Position numbers and translations under genes: made by a program. Under the pieces are notes generated by a model. It made no database searches. It was not told the DNA's origin and saw only the letters and a list, made by a program, of their open reading frames with translations. A DNA stretch of 64,000 nucleotides. It comes from Diaporthe sp. PMI_573. Lineage: Eukaryota; Ascomycota; Sordariomycetes; Diaporthales; Diaporthaceae. Positions within the stretch are counted from its first letter, which is position 1. Every line of letters begins with the position of its first letter. Of the stretch, positions 11,291 through 24,324 are shown piece after piece. The DNA is taken from assembly GCA_021399435.1 (NCBI GenBank), contig JAJTUP010000017.1, forward strand, positions 868,001-932,000, in the 5' to 3' direction.

Positions 11291-11675
11291 ATGCAGCCAC
11301 AGAGTGTAGCAGAAAAGCAGGGCTTGTTCTGTTGCATTGGTATGAATTGTGTACCTCGGGGTATATTCGTCATTGCACGCATGGTGCCAATATCGGTCGC
11401 TACTTTGATTTAGAAGTATTTGGATCTCTGGTTAAGATTGACACATGTACTTTAAAGGTTTCCCGCCTTGTTACTATCGCTCAAGGCTTTAAATTTAAGA
11501 CGTCTGTCTGAACTGTTTCTGGCACCCCCTGATATGAGAATCCACTACTATGCATGTCCAGGCACTTGTCCGAAAGTTGGGAGCCGGCAGCTGGAGTTCT
11601 CAAGGGTATTTGTGGATAAATTTGAAGATTGCTGCGCAACGCCAACAGAAGTGGACGACGATTAAGCCGACTAAC
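11291..11675. other. Intergenic region between convergent genes
   Basis: This separates the 3' end of the HExxH gene (+) from that of the FAD monooxygenase pseudogene (-). No gene is supported. Confidence 0.4.
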
Positions 11676-12968
11676 TCACACATGTACTATGTTACTTGCT
11701 TTTGGGAGCCCCCCCCAACGGAATTGTCCTGCAGCTCGAATAGTCTGAAACATCTTTTCTAACGACTTGCCGGTGGCCCTGCTCGCCAAGAGAGTCTCTC
11801 TCCCCCTCGCCAGCATTACATCCTCGTAGGGCCGCACTACTGAGTCCAGTGGTTCCTCCTTCTGACTGGCCCGGATGATTAGCTCAGCAAGCTCGCAGGC
11901 GTCCCTGATGGCCGTGTTGGCGCCTCCTCCACGAAACGAAATCATAGCGTGGGCAGGGTCACCGAGGAGTGTGGTATGCTTGCCGGGCAGTGTGTTGGGA
12001 GGCACGAACTCGAAGAACCTGATGGGTGGTGTAAACATGCCGGCGGGGCCAGTGTGGCGAATAATATCCTTCAACATCTCGGGCCACCCTTTAGTGAGCT
12101 CAGCTGCTTTGTGATACAGCTCCTCTTGGCTGGCTGTCACAAGCCACTCCGCCTCTGCCGGTGGATTGTCGGAGTGGATACCCAATACCCAGTAGAACGT
12201 GGCGCTTGACCTGTCGGGCGCTATCGAACGGAGACTGAATAGGTACCGCGCGTCCGGGGTATTTCCAATAATATCCGCGGTCCCAAGCGTGCGTATTGGC
12301 TCGTACACATGTTTTGGGAGCTCGCCCTGCCCGGTCACGGCAACTTACTGGCTCTGGACCGTCATTTGCTTGCCGTCAAACATGCAAGTGCGGACGTTAG
12401 AGTGGACACTATCGGCGCCGACGAGGAGACCTCCCCGTGCACTGGTGCCGTCCTTGAAGTATGCAGTGACCCCGGTACTGTCTTCGGTGTAGTCTGAGAA
12501 GCTCTGACCAGTCGAGACGTGCAGGTTTCGCCACAGGAACTCGCGGAGGTGGACCCGGCTCGCCCGGAGGACATAACCTTCCTGTCCACGCGGGACCCCG
12601 CCCATTGCTGCGACCAGCTCGCCCGTCGTGGCGTCTATCATACCCATAGTGTCACAGTCCTCGATGCCGTAGTTGACGCTGACAGACTAGAGGTCGCCGA
12701 TGTCTTCTAGGAGTAGCTTGACGAGGCCGGGTATACATCTGGAGTCAGGAAAGTATTAGTGACTGTCGGTCGTCCCGACAAAATGTGGACAAAATTATAC
12801 TCACTCGACTAATACCGCAGCCCAAGCTTGGCTTCGAGTGTTGCGCTCGAGATCACGTTAAAAAATCTCGAATTGGATGTTGTGGCGGCGCAGGATCTGG
12901 GCTAACACAAGCCCGCCCGGTCCGGCTCCTATTATCAAGACCTTGTTTCTTTCATCTGTTTGGGCCAT
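11676..12968 (-). pseudogene. FAD-dependent monooxygenase pseudogene
   Basis: The minus strand reads as a class A flavoprotein monooxygenase (PF01494 type) from an ATG at 12968. The FAD dinucleotide loop GAGPGG is at about residues 17-22. A middle part contains LLVGADSVHSNVR, and the second FAD motif GDPAHAM is near the C-terminus. One intron with a GTGAGT donor, around 12755-12810, joins in frame. The reading frame is interrupted by three in-frame stops: TAA at 12860-12858, TAG at 12689-12687 and TAA at 12347-12345. No frameshift is needed, so the gene lost function mainly by nonsense changes. At least one stop (TAG where Gln is plausible) fits C-to-T change. It is divergent from the FAD oxidase pseudogene, so the two probably shared a promoter region and a pathway. 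Confidence 0.87.
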
Positions 12969-13729
12969 AGTGTAGTCTTTTCACTCGAATGGTATCTTTA
13001 ACATAGCTTGATGCAGATATTCATCAGAATGGCGCGAACGGCATGTGATCCTACAACTAATATCTTTTTGAGTTTATAGTAACCCTGGGAGTACCATGGC
13101 GATCCACAAGCAGGAGCAGACGACCACGTGCTAGATATCATAAAATGTTTTCCTCTTTGATAATCAACACAAAGTTTTCTTTTGGTGGCTTGTGGCCACC
13201 CGTGGTCACTCTCCTCAGACGGTGTGTGGCCACTGGGGAAAGGGATGAGTTCGTTGCGATGGCCCACTTAAGTGCAGGTGGGGGGGGGGGGAGGCGTGAA
13301 CTATCAGATCTGGAGGACCCCGTTCAATCATTGCGCATGGCCACACAAGGGTTCGGGGAAGTTGGTATACTGGAGAGTCCGAGAGGCCTGGAATATTGAT
13401 ATTTGGCCGCGAAAACTGAAGGAACCACTACCTGTATCCCGAGAACGGCCAATAGTACATGGCTTCTAAAATATCATACCTGGCAAATCAAGAAATTGAT
13501 TTTCTCCCAATCTGTGACATCTGAAGGGAATTACGGTTCTTGGTTTGCTCCCATGTGCATACAATTTGAAAGAGGATATTCGCACCAAAAAAATCAAATG
13601 CCGCACCCAATTTGTTTACTAAACAGCGCTACAGCCAATTAAAGCGCTCTATTTTACATTGCCTACCACCCTAATATTATGCATTTTATAACCTTAACTA
13701 TATGATCCGTACCCAACTTGATAGAAGCA
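12969..13729. other. Divergent intergenic region between two flavoenzyme pseudogenes
   Basis: This 760-base stretch would have held the promoters of both flavoenzyme genes. It contains a long G run near 13278-13290. No gene is supported. Whether the regulator at 343 once bound here cannot be judged from sequence. Confidence 0.4.
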
Positions 13730-15230
13730 ATGGCTCGAGTAGTCACACCCGGAGATGTCGACAAGCTCCGCTCCCTCCTAGGCGGGACGGACGCCAAGGT
13801 CATTTCCCCTACGGACGATGGCTATGAGAGAGCCATCGAGCGCTGGTCCAAGGCAGTCGAGAAGCCCGCCGGCGTGGCGATTATCCCCACAGATGCTGCC
13901 CAAATGTCAACAATTGTCAAATTCGCCGCTTCGGAGAGACTTGACCTCGCTGTCCGTTGGCGGCGGGCACTCCACCGCAGGCTCAAGCAGTACCAACGGC
14001 GGTGTGCTCATCGATCTCCGCGGAATACGGCACATAGTCGTGGAACCCACCAGTAAGACCGTCAAAGTCGGCGGTGGCGCCAACTGGGGCGAGGTCGATG
14101 CCGGTCTGGCCAAGCACGGCCTTGCAACGGTGGGCGGGACCATCTCGGACACCGGTGTTGGCGGGCTCACCGGCAAGCATGGGCTCACAATCGACAATCT
14201 CCTGGCCGTAACTATCGTCTTGGCGAATGGGGACATCACCAAAGCGTTTTAGGAGGACAATCCCGACCTGTTCTGGGCAGTTCAAGGGGCAGAACATAAC
14301 TTTGGCGTCGTCACGGAGTTTGTGTTCCAGGCTTACGAGCAAGGCGACATGTTCGCTGGAATCCTCGCACTCCCACCAGCTCCTCAAATTGTGGAAAAGG
14401 TAGTAGCCGTTGTGAGTGACCTTTTCGTCGGACCAAAAGATGGAAAGGGCAAGACCAAGCTCGAGGGCCGTGGAATGGGCGGTCTCGTCCTTAATTGCCC
14501 TCCTGATGCTGGGGTATGCGTCGTTCTCGCAGTTGCTGCCATATTCGACGGCATAGAGGAGGAAGGCAAGAAGGCATTCAAGGCCTTGTACGACATTGGC
14601 CCCGTCCAAGACACCATGAAGCAACTCCCATACTAGATTGCCAACCAAACGCTGCATGGGCCACACGGCTACCGTTTCAGCATGAAGCGCGCTATGTTCT
14701 TCCTCCCTCTGCAATCGGAATCCGTCTTGGAGATCCTGGGCAAGTACACCAAGTTCACCGAGGAGAACTCAGACATGGCAGGCTCGATGATTATCTACGA
14801 GCTCAAACCCCTATATCATGAACACCAGGGCTAGCAATGAGGAGATGAGTTTTGCCAACCTCGGTTGGCACATGAACGCTAATATTTGGCCATACTAGTT
14901 GAAGTCCGAGAACGATTCTCTGGGCAGGCAGTGGGCAAGAGAAGTGTCGGCTCTTTTCGACAAGTGGTTCGAGAAGTCGGGGCGAGCCCAAAGAGCTGGA
15001 GACTATGGCACTGTCTTAGCCTATGGGAATTACGACCGTGAATGCTTTATCTTTTTGACCTTCAATCTCTATGAAGTTACACGTAATAATATATGTAATC
15101 TGCTAATTAACATTTGACAGACTACGACTCAAAAGGCTCCGATGATCTGTTCGGGTTGAATTACATGAAGGCACAATATGATCAAGAAAACTTATTTAAC
15201 AAGCAATTTTCCGTAACCCCCAAGGCATAA
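13730..15230 (+). pseudogene. BBE-type FAD-linked oxidase pseudogene
   Basis: The pieces match a PCMH/FAD_binding_4 oxidase with a berberine-bridge-type C-terminus. Seen in order are MARVVTPGDVDKLRSLL, the flavinylation-type GGGHS motif, the [11 protein letters not shown] and [15 protein letters not shown] loops, a DNPDLFWAVQGA stretch, and the C-terminal GDYGTVLAYGNYD. Breaks are one extra base near 13957 just before GGGHS, a TAG at 14250-14252, a TAG at 14634-14636, an extra C in the run near 14810, and a TAG at 14896-14898. A final intron (about 15038-15120) still has good GT..AG ends and joins in frame to the last piece, ending at 15230. The gene is therefore dead. It ends only about 60 bases before the retroelement nest. 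Confidence 0.9.
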
Positions 15231-15295
15231 AAGGCCAATCCGGTGTGAAATAAAGGGTTTGTTGAATTGGTAGCTCCTAGAATCAGGCATACATC

Positions 15296-15449
15296 TATGG
15301 TGGGAAAAAATGAAGTCTATAGGCTAGAAAACATGATTTAGAGCTTGTCTAAAGTCTAGGTAGGATCAAGAACATCTTTCTAAATAAGTTCCAGTTTTAT
15401 GGTACATATAGCACGCTTAGAAACTAGGGTTAGGGTCTTATCCTCTACA
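15296..15449 (-). repeat. Left (3') LTR of the outer Copia element
   Basis: It aligns over its full length with 38455-38608. Its outer end reads ta where the partner reads tg, as expected after a G-to-A change. The flanking acatc lies at 15291-15295. Confidence 0.9.
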
Positions 15450-16033
15450 CACCCCCCGGCTAAGAACCGCCTCTGCAGGCTTATCGCTACCCTCCTTTTC
15501 TTTGCGATCAAAACGCGCTAGCAGCCGCTAGCGCCTATAGCCAAAATAGACCTATAGAGGGGACCTACCGTAAATTTGTCTGCCTTCCTGCCTTCTATAT
15601 TGTCGGTTTAAGCATCTTTAGGCGTATTTATAGCTTTAACGCACCCTATTTTAGTTAAATCGAGTTTAGAAATCGACTTTTCAAGTCAATCTATATCAGA
15701 ATTTATCTTTAAATGCCCCTAAAATCACCCTTTCTAGCCGTATTAAGATATTTAGAGAAACAGCCGAAAAGGGGCCTTCTAAGGGTATTTAGAAGCGCCT
15801 GTATGCCGAAAGCCTTAACCCTACTATATTTAGCGATGTCCCTAAAACCCCAGCTCCTAAACATTAGAGTTCTTAGGCCGCTAAGAAAGCCGCCGAAAAA
15901 GCCTCTTAGGAGGAGGAAGTAGATAAGTTTTTCCAGGCTTAGTAAAGCACTTTTTGGGCATATACTAATATTTTCCACAGCTATAAAAGCTAAAACCGAC
16001 CTTATTGCAAGTTTAAGGGCATAGCTAAAAGCT
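15450..16033. other. Outer-element remnant left of the Gypsy insertion
   Basis: This belongs to the outer element by position. A plus-strand frame with few stops reads as a Lys/Ala/Glu-rich segment ending near FFQA, opposite in direction to the outer pol. With 24325-25063 it may be an extra open frame of the outer element. No family is recognised. Confidence 0.4.
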
Positions 16034-16500
16034 TGTCACGACCCTGACAGAAATAGGACCAACGGTTAGTTTTGATTCAGAACCAGACCCACTCGGCCAG
16101 CCTAGCAGGCCAGACAAACGGTACAAACAGGATCCTGCACAGTTATATAACTATAGGTTACCTAAGCAGGATCAGGGAGATTAGGTCCTAAACCAACTAA
16201 TCTAGGATTAGGGAGATTAGGCCCTAAGCTAATTAATCTAGCACAGGATTATAAAGATTACCTTCTAAGTCTTATAAGCTAGCCTAAAGAGATAGATATA
16301 TAAGAATATACTTATTATTAGATAGCTAGATAGTATAGACAGCTTTTTAGTAGTTAATCTAAGTATTTACCTTTAAATAGCTTTTATTAGCTTATAATTA
16401 CTATTAGAAACTCTATTGCTTAATTAACTATCTTGTTATATATTTTAGATATAAACTTCGATTTACGGTTTAGAGGACCTAGGAAACCTTAATTATTATA
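16034..16500 (+). repeat. 5' LTR of the Gypsy element
   Basis: It starts with tgtcacg and ends with ttattata, where the partner has ttattaca. It has many transition differences from the 3' LTR, which points to an old or heavily RIP-mutated insertion. Confidence 0.9.
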
Positions 16501-16559
16501 TTTTAACTACTCTTATTCTTATATTATAATATAGACTCTAAGTAATATTATATATAGAC

Positions 16560-19500
16560 TTCTTTATAATATCTAGATTTGGAAATAACTAACCTTAGTA
16601 TAACTTCTAGTAGGAATTAGATAGCGCCAATAATAACAATAATACCAGGATAAACCTTTAGTAGCTTAAGAAGCTAGTTAAAGAAGTAACCAGGCTTCGC
16701 GCCTTTATTAACAGGCAAGCTCGCCAAAACAAGGAAATAGAAAGACTTAAGCAGGAAGTTACTATCTTCTAAGCTACCGCTAATATTATTAATACTCTAA
16801 TTCTGACTAAGGAGAATATTAGGCTTAATAGTTTAATCTTATATAATGGAATAACTAGACAGTTACAGGCCTACCTTATATAGATATAGGCTTACTAATA
16901 TTTTAATTACCTAGATAGCTAACTAGATAGAAAACAAATTATATATATATTTTTATTTTTTAAAGAAAGAGCCCTTGCCTAGTTTAAACTCTACCTTATT
17001 GACTTTATTAATACTAAGAACTTTAAGGAATGTAAGTAAGAGACATAGAATATTTTTAGTAAATATAAGAATTATAAGAATGCCCTTAAATTTCTGTTTT
17101 AAGATCTAGATAAAGAATAATAAGCAGAATAAGAACTTATAAACTATAAATAACAAGGCCTAGCAACTGCCTATATAGCCAAATTCTGCCAAATTTATGT
17201 GTATGTAGACTATATAGACAGTACTAAGATCTTTATATTTTACTAAAAACTAAAAGAAGAAGTAAAGGATAAATTGGCTAAATAAGATCGACCTGACGAC
17301 TTCCTATAGTATGTTAAACTAGTTATTAAGATTGACAACAGGCTCTATAAATGATGCCTAGAACAAAAAGGCGACACCTCTAGATAATTCTGGAACAATA
17401 ATTCTAATAGACAAAGCAAGCCTAACTCTAGAAGGAAATATAATTGTAATAACCCAACCCAGTGGGGACAGTAGGCAGGCCCTATAAAACTTGATGCCGC
17501 TTAACAAAGAGACAAAAAAGACATTAAATGCTTTAACTATAGAAAGAAAGAATACTTTACGCAAGAGTGCCATAGTAGAAAGAAGGATTAAAAGCCTATA
17601 CCTAAAGGCTTTAGATAAGCTAATGTAGTTATCTATACTAGTGGGCCACCACGCTTAAAGATGTAACAAGCTATTACCAAATAATATTGCTGGTATAAGA
17701 CAGAATGGCACAAACTGTGCCTAGTGTACCTAGACTAGGCAACCAAAGATAGAAGAATTCTATTCGGCATTACTCTTTAAAACTTACCTACTAATGACAA
17801 GTAAGAAGCCAGGTTAGAAAAAGGAGAAACAATCTAATAGCGACTATCCCAACTGGTATATACAAAATTAGATAAGGCCGAAAAAGCCAAGAAATATGCC
17901 TTGCTTAGTTAGACAGCCTGTTATAATAACAACTATACCATATATTAAAGCGATAAAGAAGGAGCCAACTGGTTCCTTAAGGGCGTAGGGTAATAACATA
18001 CTTTAGCAATAGGAGAACGGAAGAAACTTTTATGCGACTCTAGAAAGGAGCTGACAGGAAAAATTCCCCAAGATCTACTCATACCTTAAGTATAGTAAGA
18101 GGACCCGCAGGCATACTTAGGAAGAGTACCCTTATTGGCCCCTAGAACTAATATTATAGAAGTACTAATTACAGGACAACCCTTTGAGTAAGTAACGCAA
18201 GAGCCGAGAAAGGAGACCAAGAAGGATAGAGACATAGGGAGAATGTTTCCTTGCCATAGTCACCATTTTAGCATCTCTTGGGCCTCATGTATCTACGATA
18301 GATATAGAATCTATATGTAGGAAAAAGCAAGCTATAACTGGTTCCTTTAGAGGTATCAAGGACAGGACATCTAACAGACTTATAAAAAGGACGACTTTAA
18401 GAAATGGAAACTTAAGAAATAATATAACAATGTAGGTTATATAATGTTTCGACTCGACCTATATATTCCCCTAACATATCTACACAACTCTGCCGGATAG
18501 TGCGCTTATAAGAACGAGGAATATCGAGTATATATAGACGATAAAGTTAAAAAATGGTACTGATTATAGTAATAAGGACAGATTCTCAGCTCTATAAACC
18601 CGCAATATAGAATGAAAGCATATAATAGCTTATAGAAGACCTACAACAATTGCAGAGTATTATATGACAAAACATTAAAAGTATCGACAAAGTTTTAAAG
18701 AAGAACTATAGACAGCTAAAAAACTAGGCAGGCTGTCTACAAAACCTTAGGTAGCAAGAAAAACCTTTACAAGGTACTTGTGTGCAATAAACACTAATAA
18801 CAACTATCAATACTTGAAAATTAAGGTAGAGCTTAGAGCCTACCAGTACTATACACTTATTGATAGTAGAGTATAGAGGAACTTTATCTCCCTAAAGATG
18901 GTAAACAGATACTACCTTATATGGTATAAGAAAAAGAAACCTTATAGACTTAATGTAGTCAATAGTATAGAAGTTGCTTACAGAAATAGTATTATTAATA
19001 TAGAGACCAATTACCTCTAGGTCTGGATCTAGGACTATATTAAGCAACTTTTGTTTAATATTACTAAAATGGTAGATTATTAGTTAATCCTAGGAATACC
19101 TTGGTTAAGAAAGAATAACCCTTAGATAGATTAAACTATTGGCTAGATTTACTAGGTAAACTCTATTAGCTTAGTAAAAGAAACAATTATATATTATAAG
19201 GATAAGCAAAGCTTAGTCTCTAAAGATAGTACCTAGACGTGTATTTAAACAAGCCTAGCAACTATCTCTCGAGACAGAGAGAAAGACTTAGTCCCTAGGC
19301 AGGCTTTAGAACAGCCCCTAAATAAGCCAGTATAATGATAGTATAAACCGGGCGGTCTGCTGTAGACCGACAAGAAAAACTTACTGTTAGCCAAATACAA
19401 ACCCAACAAAGAAAGTAGTCTAATGTAGATCAATATAAGGAAGCGATAAATTGTGCTTATAGTATAAGAATGCATTAAGGAAATACAATAAGCGTTAAAA

Positions 19501-22500
19501 TAGATACAAGAAATCCAGTATATGTAATATAAAACAATACCTATAGTTATAGTTACCTTGCCTACAGAAACCTTACAATAAGCGCTAAAGGCTTAGAGGA
19601 TTGGCTTAGTAAAATGAGTCAAGCCTATTTTCTGATAATTTATTGCCTACCTATAGAAGGCTAAGGCAGTAAAGAAGGATCCTCAGGAGTTTATACCTTA
19701 GGAATACTGTAAGTACACTAAGCTGTTTTTAGCTATGCTTGATATTAGACTACCTAAATATAGCAACTAGAATTATAAAATACCTTTAGAACTAAGAAAG
19801 ATACCTAAATTCTCCAAAATCTATAGACTTAATAAAATATAACTTAAGGCACTTAGGGAGTATTTTGATGAGAACCTAGAGAAAGGTTATATTTAACTAT
19901 TTACTTTATCTACAGGATATTTGATTTTCTTTATACTAAAGAAGAACGGGAAGTTACGACTTTATATAGACTATTGCTAATTAAATAACATTATTATTAA
20001 AAACCGCTACCCGCTATCTTTAATCAAGGAACTATAAGACTAACTATAAGGAGCCCAATAATTTACGGCCCTAGACCTTAAGGAAGCCTACAACCTTATT
20101 AAAATGAAAAAGGGCAAAGAATAGAAAATAGTGTTCTAAATATACTACGGATATTTTAAATACCTGGTTATGCTATTTAAATTAACTAATATACTAGCAT
20201 TGTTCTAAGCTATAATTAATTACGTTCTTAGAAAATATTTAGACATCTTTGTAGTTATATATCTAGACGACATCCTTATTTATTTTAAAACGCTTGAAGA
20301 ATATAAGGAACATATATACAAGGTACTATAGAAGCTTTAAGATGCAAAACTTTTAGTCAAACCAGAGAAAAGCAAGTTCTACACTAAGGAAGTCGACTAC
20401 CTTGGATACACTATCTAACCTAGATAAATCGCGATATAAGTATCTAAAATTAAAGCCATCAAGCACTGGCCCATACCTACAAATGTTAAAGAAGTTTAAG
20501 GATTCCTCAAATATGTTAACTTTTATAGATAATTTATCAAAGGCTACAGAGGACTTACAAAACCTCTTATAGACCTTACTAAGAAGGATGAAGAATTTTA
20601 ATAGATATAGAGAGTATAAGATGCTTTTAATATAATAATTTAGAAGATTCTGGAAGAACTAATACTAGTTGAAGCAGACTTTGAGAAGGTCTATAAAGTC
20701 GAGATCGATGCCTTAGACTTTGCAACAGGAGGACAACTAGGTTAATAAGATAACTAAGGCAAACTATACTTTATTACATTCTTCTCGAAAAAGCTTAATG
20801 GCCTAGAGCTTAATTACTCTATATATAACAAAGAACTTATGGCAATAATTAAAGTATTTAAAGAATGGTAACATTACCTTATAGGAGCCAAGCACTAGGT
20901 TTAAGTCTACACTAACTATAAGAACCTTATATACTTTATAACGACTAAGGAACTCAATAAGTGCTAGATTAGATAGGCAGAGTTCTTATTATAATTTGAC
21001 CTTAGGATTACCTACCGCAAGGGATCTAAGAACAGACAAGTAGACACACTTAGTAGACAGCTAGACTATCTATAGGAGGTTCTACTAGAAACATAGAGTA
21101 TCTTCTAAGTTACTCCCGATAGAGACTTGTTACAAGAATCTCAATAACTGGCAATAATACTCTAAGCTAAGGTCGACCCTAGCTAGGAAAATAAGCTTAA
21201 GGCAGCCTATTAGAATATGTCCTTAGAAGCTAAAGGATAAATAGTAGAAGACAACAAAATGTTATATTAAGGAAAATAACTCTTTATACCTATAGATCTA
21301 CGGAAGAAACTTACTAAACGGATCTATAAAGCTCTAGCATATAGATATTAAAGAATTACGGCAACAATTAAAAGGATTAGACGACACTACTACTTTTTAA
21401 AAATAAAGAAAGAAGTCTAAACAGTTATCTAGGACTATAATATATGTTGTAAAAAGTAAGACCGCGAGGTATAAACCTTACGGCCTACTATAATCTCTGC
21501 CAGTACCTAATAGATTATGGCAATCTATCAGCCTAGACTTTATTGTCAAGCTACTACTTTTAAAGGAACTAATGATAGGAGCCCAGTATAACAGCATTCT
21601 GGTTATTGTCGACAGATTTACAAAATACTCCTACTTCCTGCTGTATAAGGAAGCAAGTAATGTAGACAACCTTGTATATACTTTCCTATAAGTAATTATT
21701 AGCAACTATGGCGTACTATAAGAAATAGTATTAGATAGAGAAATAGTGTTTACTTCTAACTTTTGGCAATTACTTATAAGACAACTCGGCACTAAATTAA
21801 AGCTATCTATAGCTTTCTACCTTTAGACAGATAGACAGATCGAAAGACTAAACTAAATTTTAGAACAGTATCTTTATAGTTACGTTAACTATAAATAAAA
21901 CAACTGGGTATAGTTGTTACCTATAGTATATGTTAAACGGAAACGCTTGTATAGACGCTGCACGTAAGGGGTTACCCTAGACTTCACGTAGGGAGTTACC
22001 CTAGACTTGGCACTTTTTCGGCTAAGTGCCTATGTGGCGTGCGCGCCGGCAGATAAGTTTGGTGGCCGTGAGTCGATTTTTTGGGCTATTGTAAGACCCT
22101 AACTTCGAACCTCTGCATTCCCCTTATTTCTTACCCAAAAAGCATATAACCTAGTTTATTAGATAGCCTGATTTCTAAAGTTTATCTGTATTTAGTTTGG
22201 TTACTGTCAAGGTTAGGGTTGGCTGGTTATTTAAAGCCAAAGATAGTGGGTCTGAGGGCCGAATTTTCCGGCCTCCCTATCTGCGCACCAGAGCCAACCG
22301 CAGCGTGCCCAGGGTTGAGACAATGTCGGAGGGACTATAAGGAGGGCTAACAGAAGCTCACTCGAATTCAATACAAAGTTGTCCAAACCACTCTCAAGCG
22401 TCCCACCAAGACCTCAGTGCACCCTACTGCTACCTGACCCATTCAATTCATCAACCTTCAGAGTATAATTTGCCTATAATAGTATAGATATAGGTACTAT

Positions 22501-23110
22501 AAAGGTCTTACCCTTCTATACAAATTATGGCTATAAACTAGAAGCCTATAGAGAATTAATCTTCGGATTAGAAGCATAATTAGCTACGAAAAGAGCAACT
22601 AAAATTTAAAATCTTTAAAAGAAGCTTTAGCAAAAACTGCTCTTTGTGTAAGAACAAATAATAATTTATATTAATAGAAAAAGGTTAAAGAGACTAACCT
22701 TAGGGGAGGAGGATAAAGTCTACCTATTCTGTAAAAACATTAAAACTAAGCGACTAAACGAAAAACTAGACTATAAGAAGATTAGACTATTTCGGATTTT
22801 AAAGAAATTATTAGACACCAACTTTAGACTCTTGCTACCAACCAAGATGTAGATATACCCGGTTTTTTATATATTACTCTTGGAGCCCGCGCCAGCTAAT
22901 ACAAAGCTTAAAATATAAGTTAAATTTAAGAATAATAAAAAAGAGTAAGAAATTAAGAAAATTTTAGATTCTAGAACCTATAATGTCAACACTAAATACC
23001 TGGTTAAATAGAAAGGCTATAACGATAAAGACAATATTTAGAAACCCCTTAAAAACTTGACAAATTGCTAGCAGGCATTACAGGACTTCTACCATTTATT
23101 AGAGTAGACT
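16560..23110 (+). pseudogene. Gypsy gag-pol remnant
   Basis: The gag part spans about 16560-17600. It ends in a CX2-(C)-X4-(H)-X4-C knuckle near 17530-17571, in which the second Cys and the His have become Tyr. RT is near 19800-20420, with the YLDD box intact. RNase H is near 20700-21060. The integrase core is near 21530-21930, with a readable DRFTKYS stretch and the later Asp. A chromodomain closes the frame near 22948-23106. Dozens of TAG and TAA codons sit where Gln or Trp is usual. The 532-base element at 21931 splits the integrase. Confidence 0.85.
21931..22462. mobile_element. Solo-LTR-like element, copy 1 (inside the Gypsy integrase)
   Basis: A 532-base unit begins with tgttaaacgg and ends with ccttcaga. 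It is flanked by gtata at 21926-21930 and 22463-22467. It aligns along its length with copy 2 at 25064. It has no coding capacity and is more GC-rich than its host. It is most simply a solo LTR, but a non-autonomous element cannot be excluded because its 3' end lacks a clean CA. Confidence 0.82.
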
Positions 23111-23857
23111 AGTCTGCCGCTAGAATATCTAAGCCAAGGGACGGCCAGAAAGATATGTTACTAGCCCTCTAGGAAGATATGTTAGCCAAGGCTTAATTAG
23201 CCTGCTTCTAGATGTCCCGAAGCTTGGTTTTACAAGCCTCCTCGGTATCTACCTTATCCAGATCTTATATACCCCGATAGAATAACTCGGAACTATAATT
23301 CTTTAGAAAACGCTACTACTTGTATAAATATGCCAGACAGCTAAGGGTAGTCTATAGTTTTGTCTATAAAGTAAACAGCTCTTTTTTTGTATTATCTGCC
23401 TCTTTAGTAATACGTTTCTGTTCTTTTATAACCTTGGTAATTATAAAAGGTTAGCTGGGAGAGAGAAAAAAAAACTATATAAGGAAAAATACCTACAGGC
23501 AGACAAGACATTGTTTCTATTATAAGTGGTCAGACCCTAACCAATATATTTACTATAACGGCCTAAATCCTCAAGATACTTATAGGGTAAGTTATGCTTA
23601 AAATAATGTAAGTAAGGTATATTGCTTATAATACCCTCTATTGCAATTAGCAATGTAAGGGCTTGTTGCTATTTTGTCTTTCTTGAGACAGGCTTTTAGA
23701 TTTAACCTAATATAATGTTAGTATAGGGAAGAAGCAAGATATATATATACAGTAGGGAAGGTGCGATGGGAAATATATGTAATATAAAAAGAATAGGAAC
23801 AGAGAAACTTACTAACGAAGATCTTTGGGGACAAAGAAAAATAGAGGAGGGGGATAA

Positions 23858-24324
23858 TGTTACGACTTTAATAGAAATAAGACTAACGGTTGGTTCTAAT
23901 TTAGAACTAGACCCACTTGGCTAGCCTGGTAGGCCAGACAAATGGCGTAAACAGGATTCTGTATAGTTATGTAACCATAGGTTATCTAAGCAGGATTAGG
24001 GAGATTAGGTTTTAAACCAACTAATCTAGGATTAGGGAGATTAGGCCCTAAGCTAATCGACCTAGCATAGGATTATAAGAATTACCTTCTAAGCCTTATA
24101 AGCTAGCCTAAAGAGATGGATATATAAGAATATACTTATTATTAGATAGCTAGATAGTATAGACAGCTTTTTAGTAGTTAATTTAAGTATTTACCCTTAA
24201 ATAGCTTTTATTAGCTTATAATTACTATTAGAAACCCTATTGCTTAATTAACCGCCTTGTTATATATTTTGGATATAAACCTCGATCTATGGTTTAGAGG
24301 ACCCAGGAAACCTTGATTATTACA
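23858..24324 (+). repeat. 3' LTR of the Gypsy element
   Basis: It has the same length as the 5' LTR and ends with ttattaca. It is followed by the target duplication aagct. Confidence 0.9.

Larger units (their letters stand above)
16034..24324 (+). mobile_element. Gypsy chromovirus LTR retrotransposon (degenerate)
   Basis: The LTRs at 16034-16500 and 23858-24324 are both 467 bases. The element is flanked by aagct at 16029-16033 and 24325-24329. A purine-rich tract lies just before the 3' LTR (about 23841-23855). The order of pieces is gag with a zinc-knuckle remnant, protease, reverse transcriptase with YLDD at 20260-20271, RNase H, integrase, and a C-terminal chromodomain near 22948-23106. 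This order defines a Ty3/Gypsy chromovirus. Stops at Gln and Trp positions occur throughout, so it is inactive. A 532-base element interrupts the integrase. Confidence 0.93.

Noticed and set aside
12345..12370. Possible 23-base intron (gtaagttgcc...gggcag) that would remove the third stop of the FAD monooxygenase
   Set aside because: It is too short for splicing, and two further in-frame stops remain upstream.
15424..15445. TTAGGG-like tandem in the outer LTR (agggttaggg), suggestive of telomeric repeats
   Set aside because: Only two units, present in both LTR copies as part of the element; similar gttaggg occurs inside the solo element. It is not a telomere seed.
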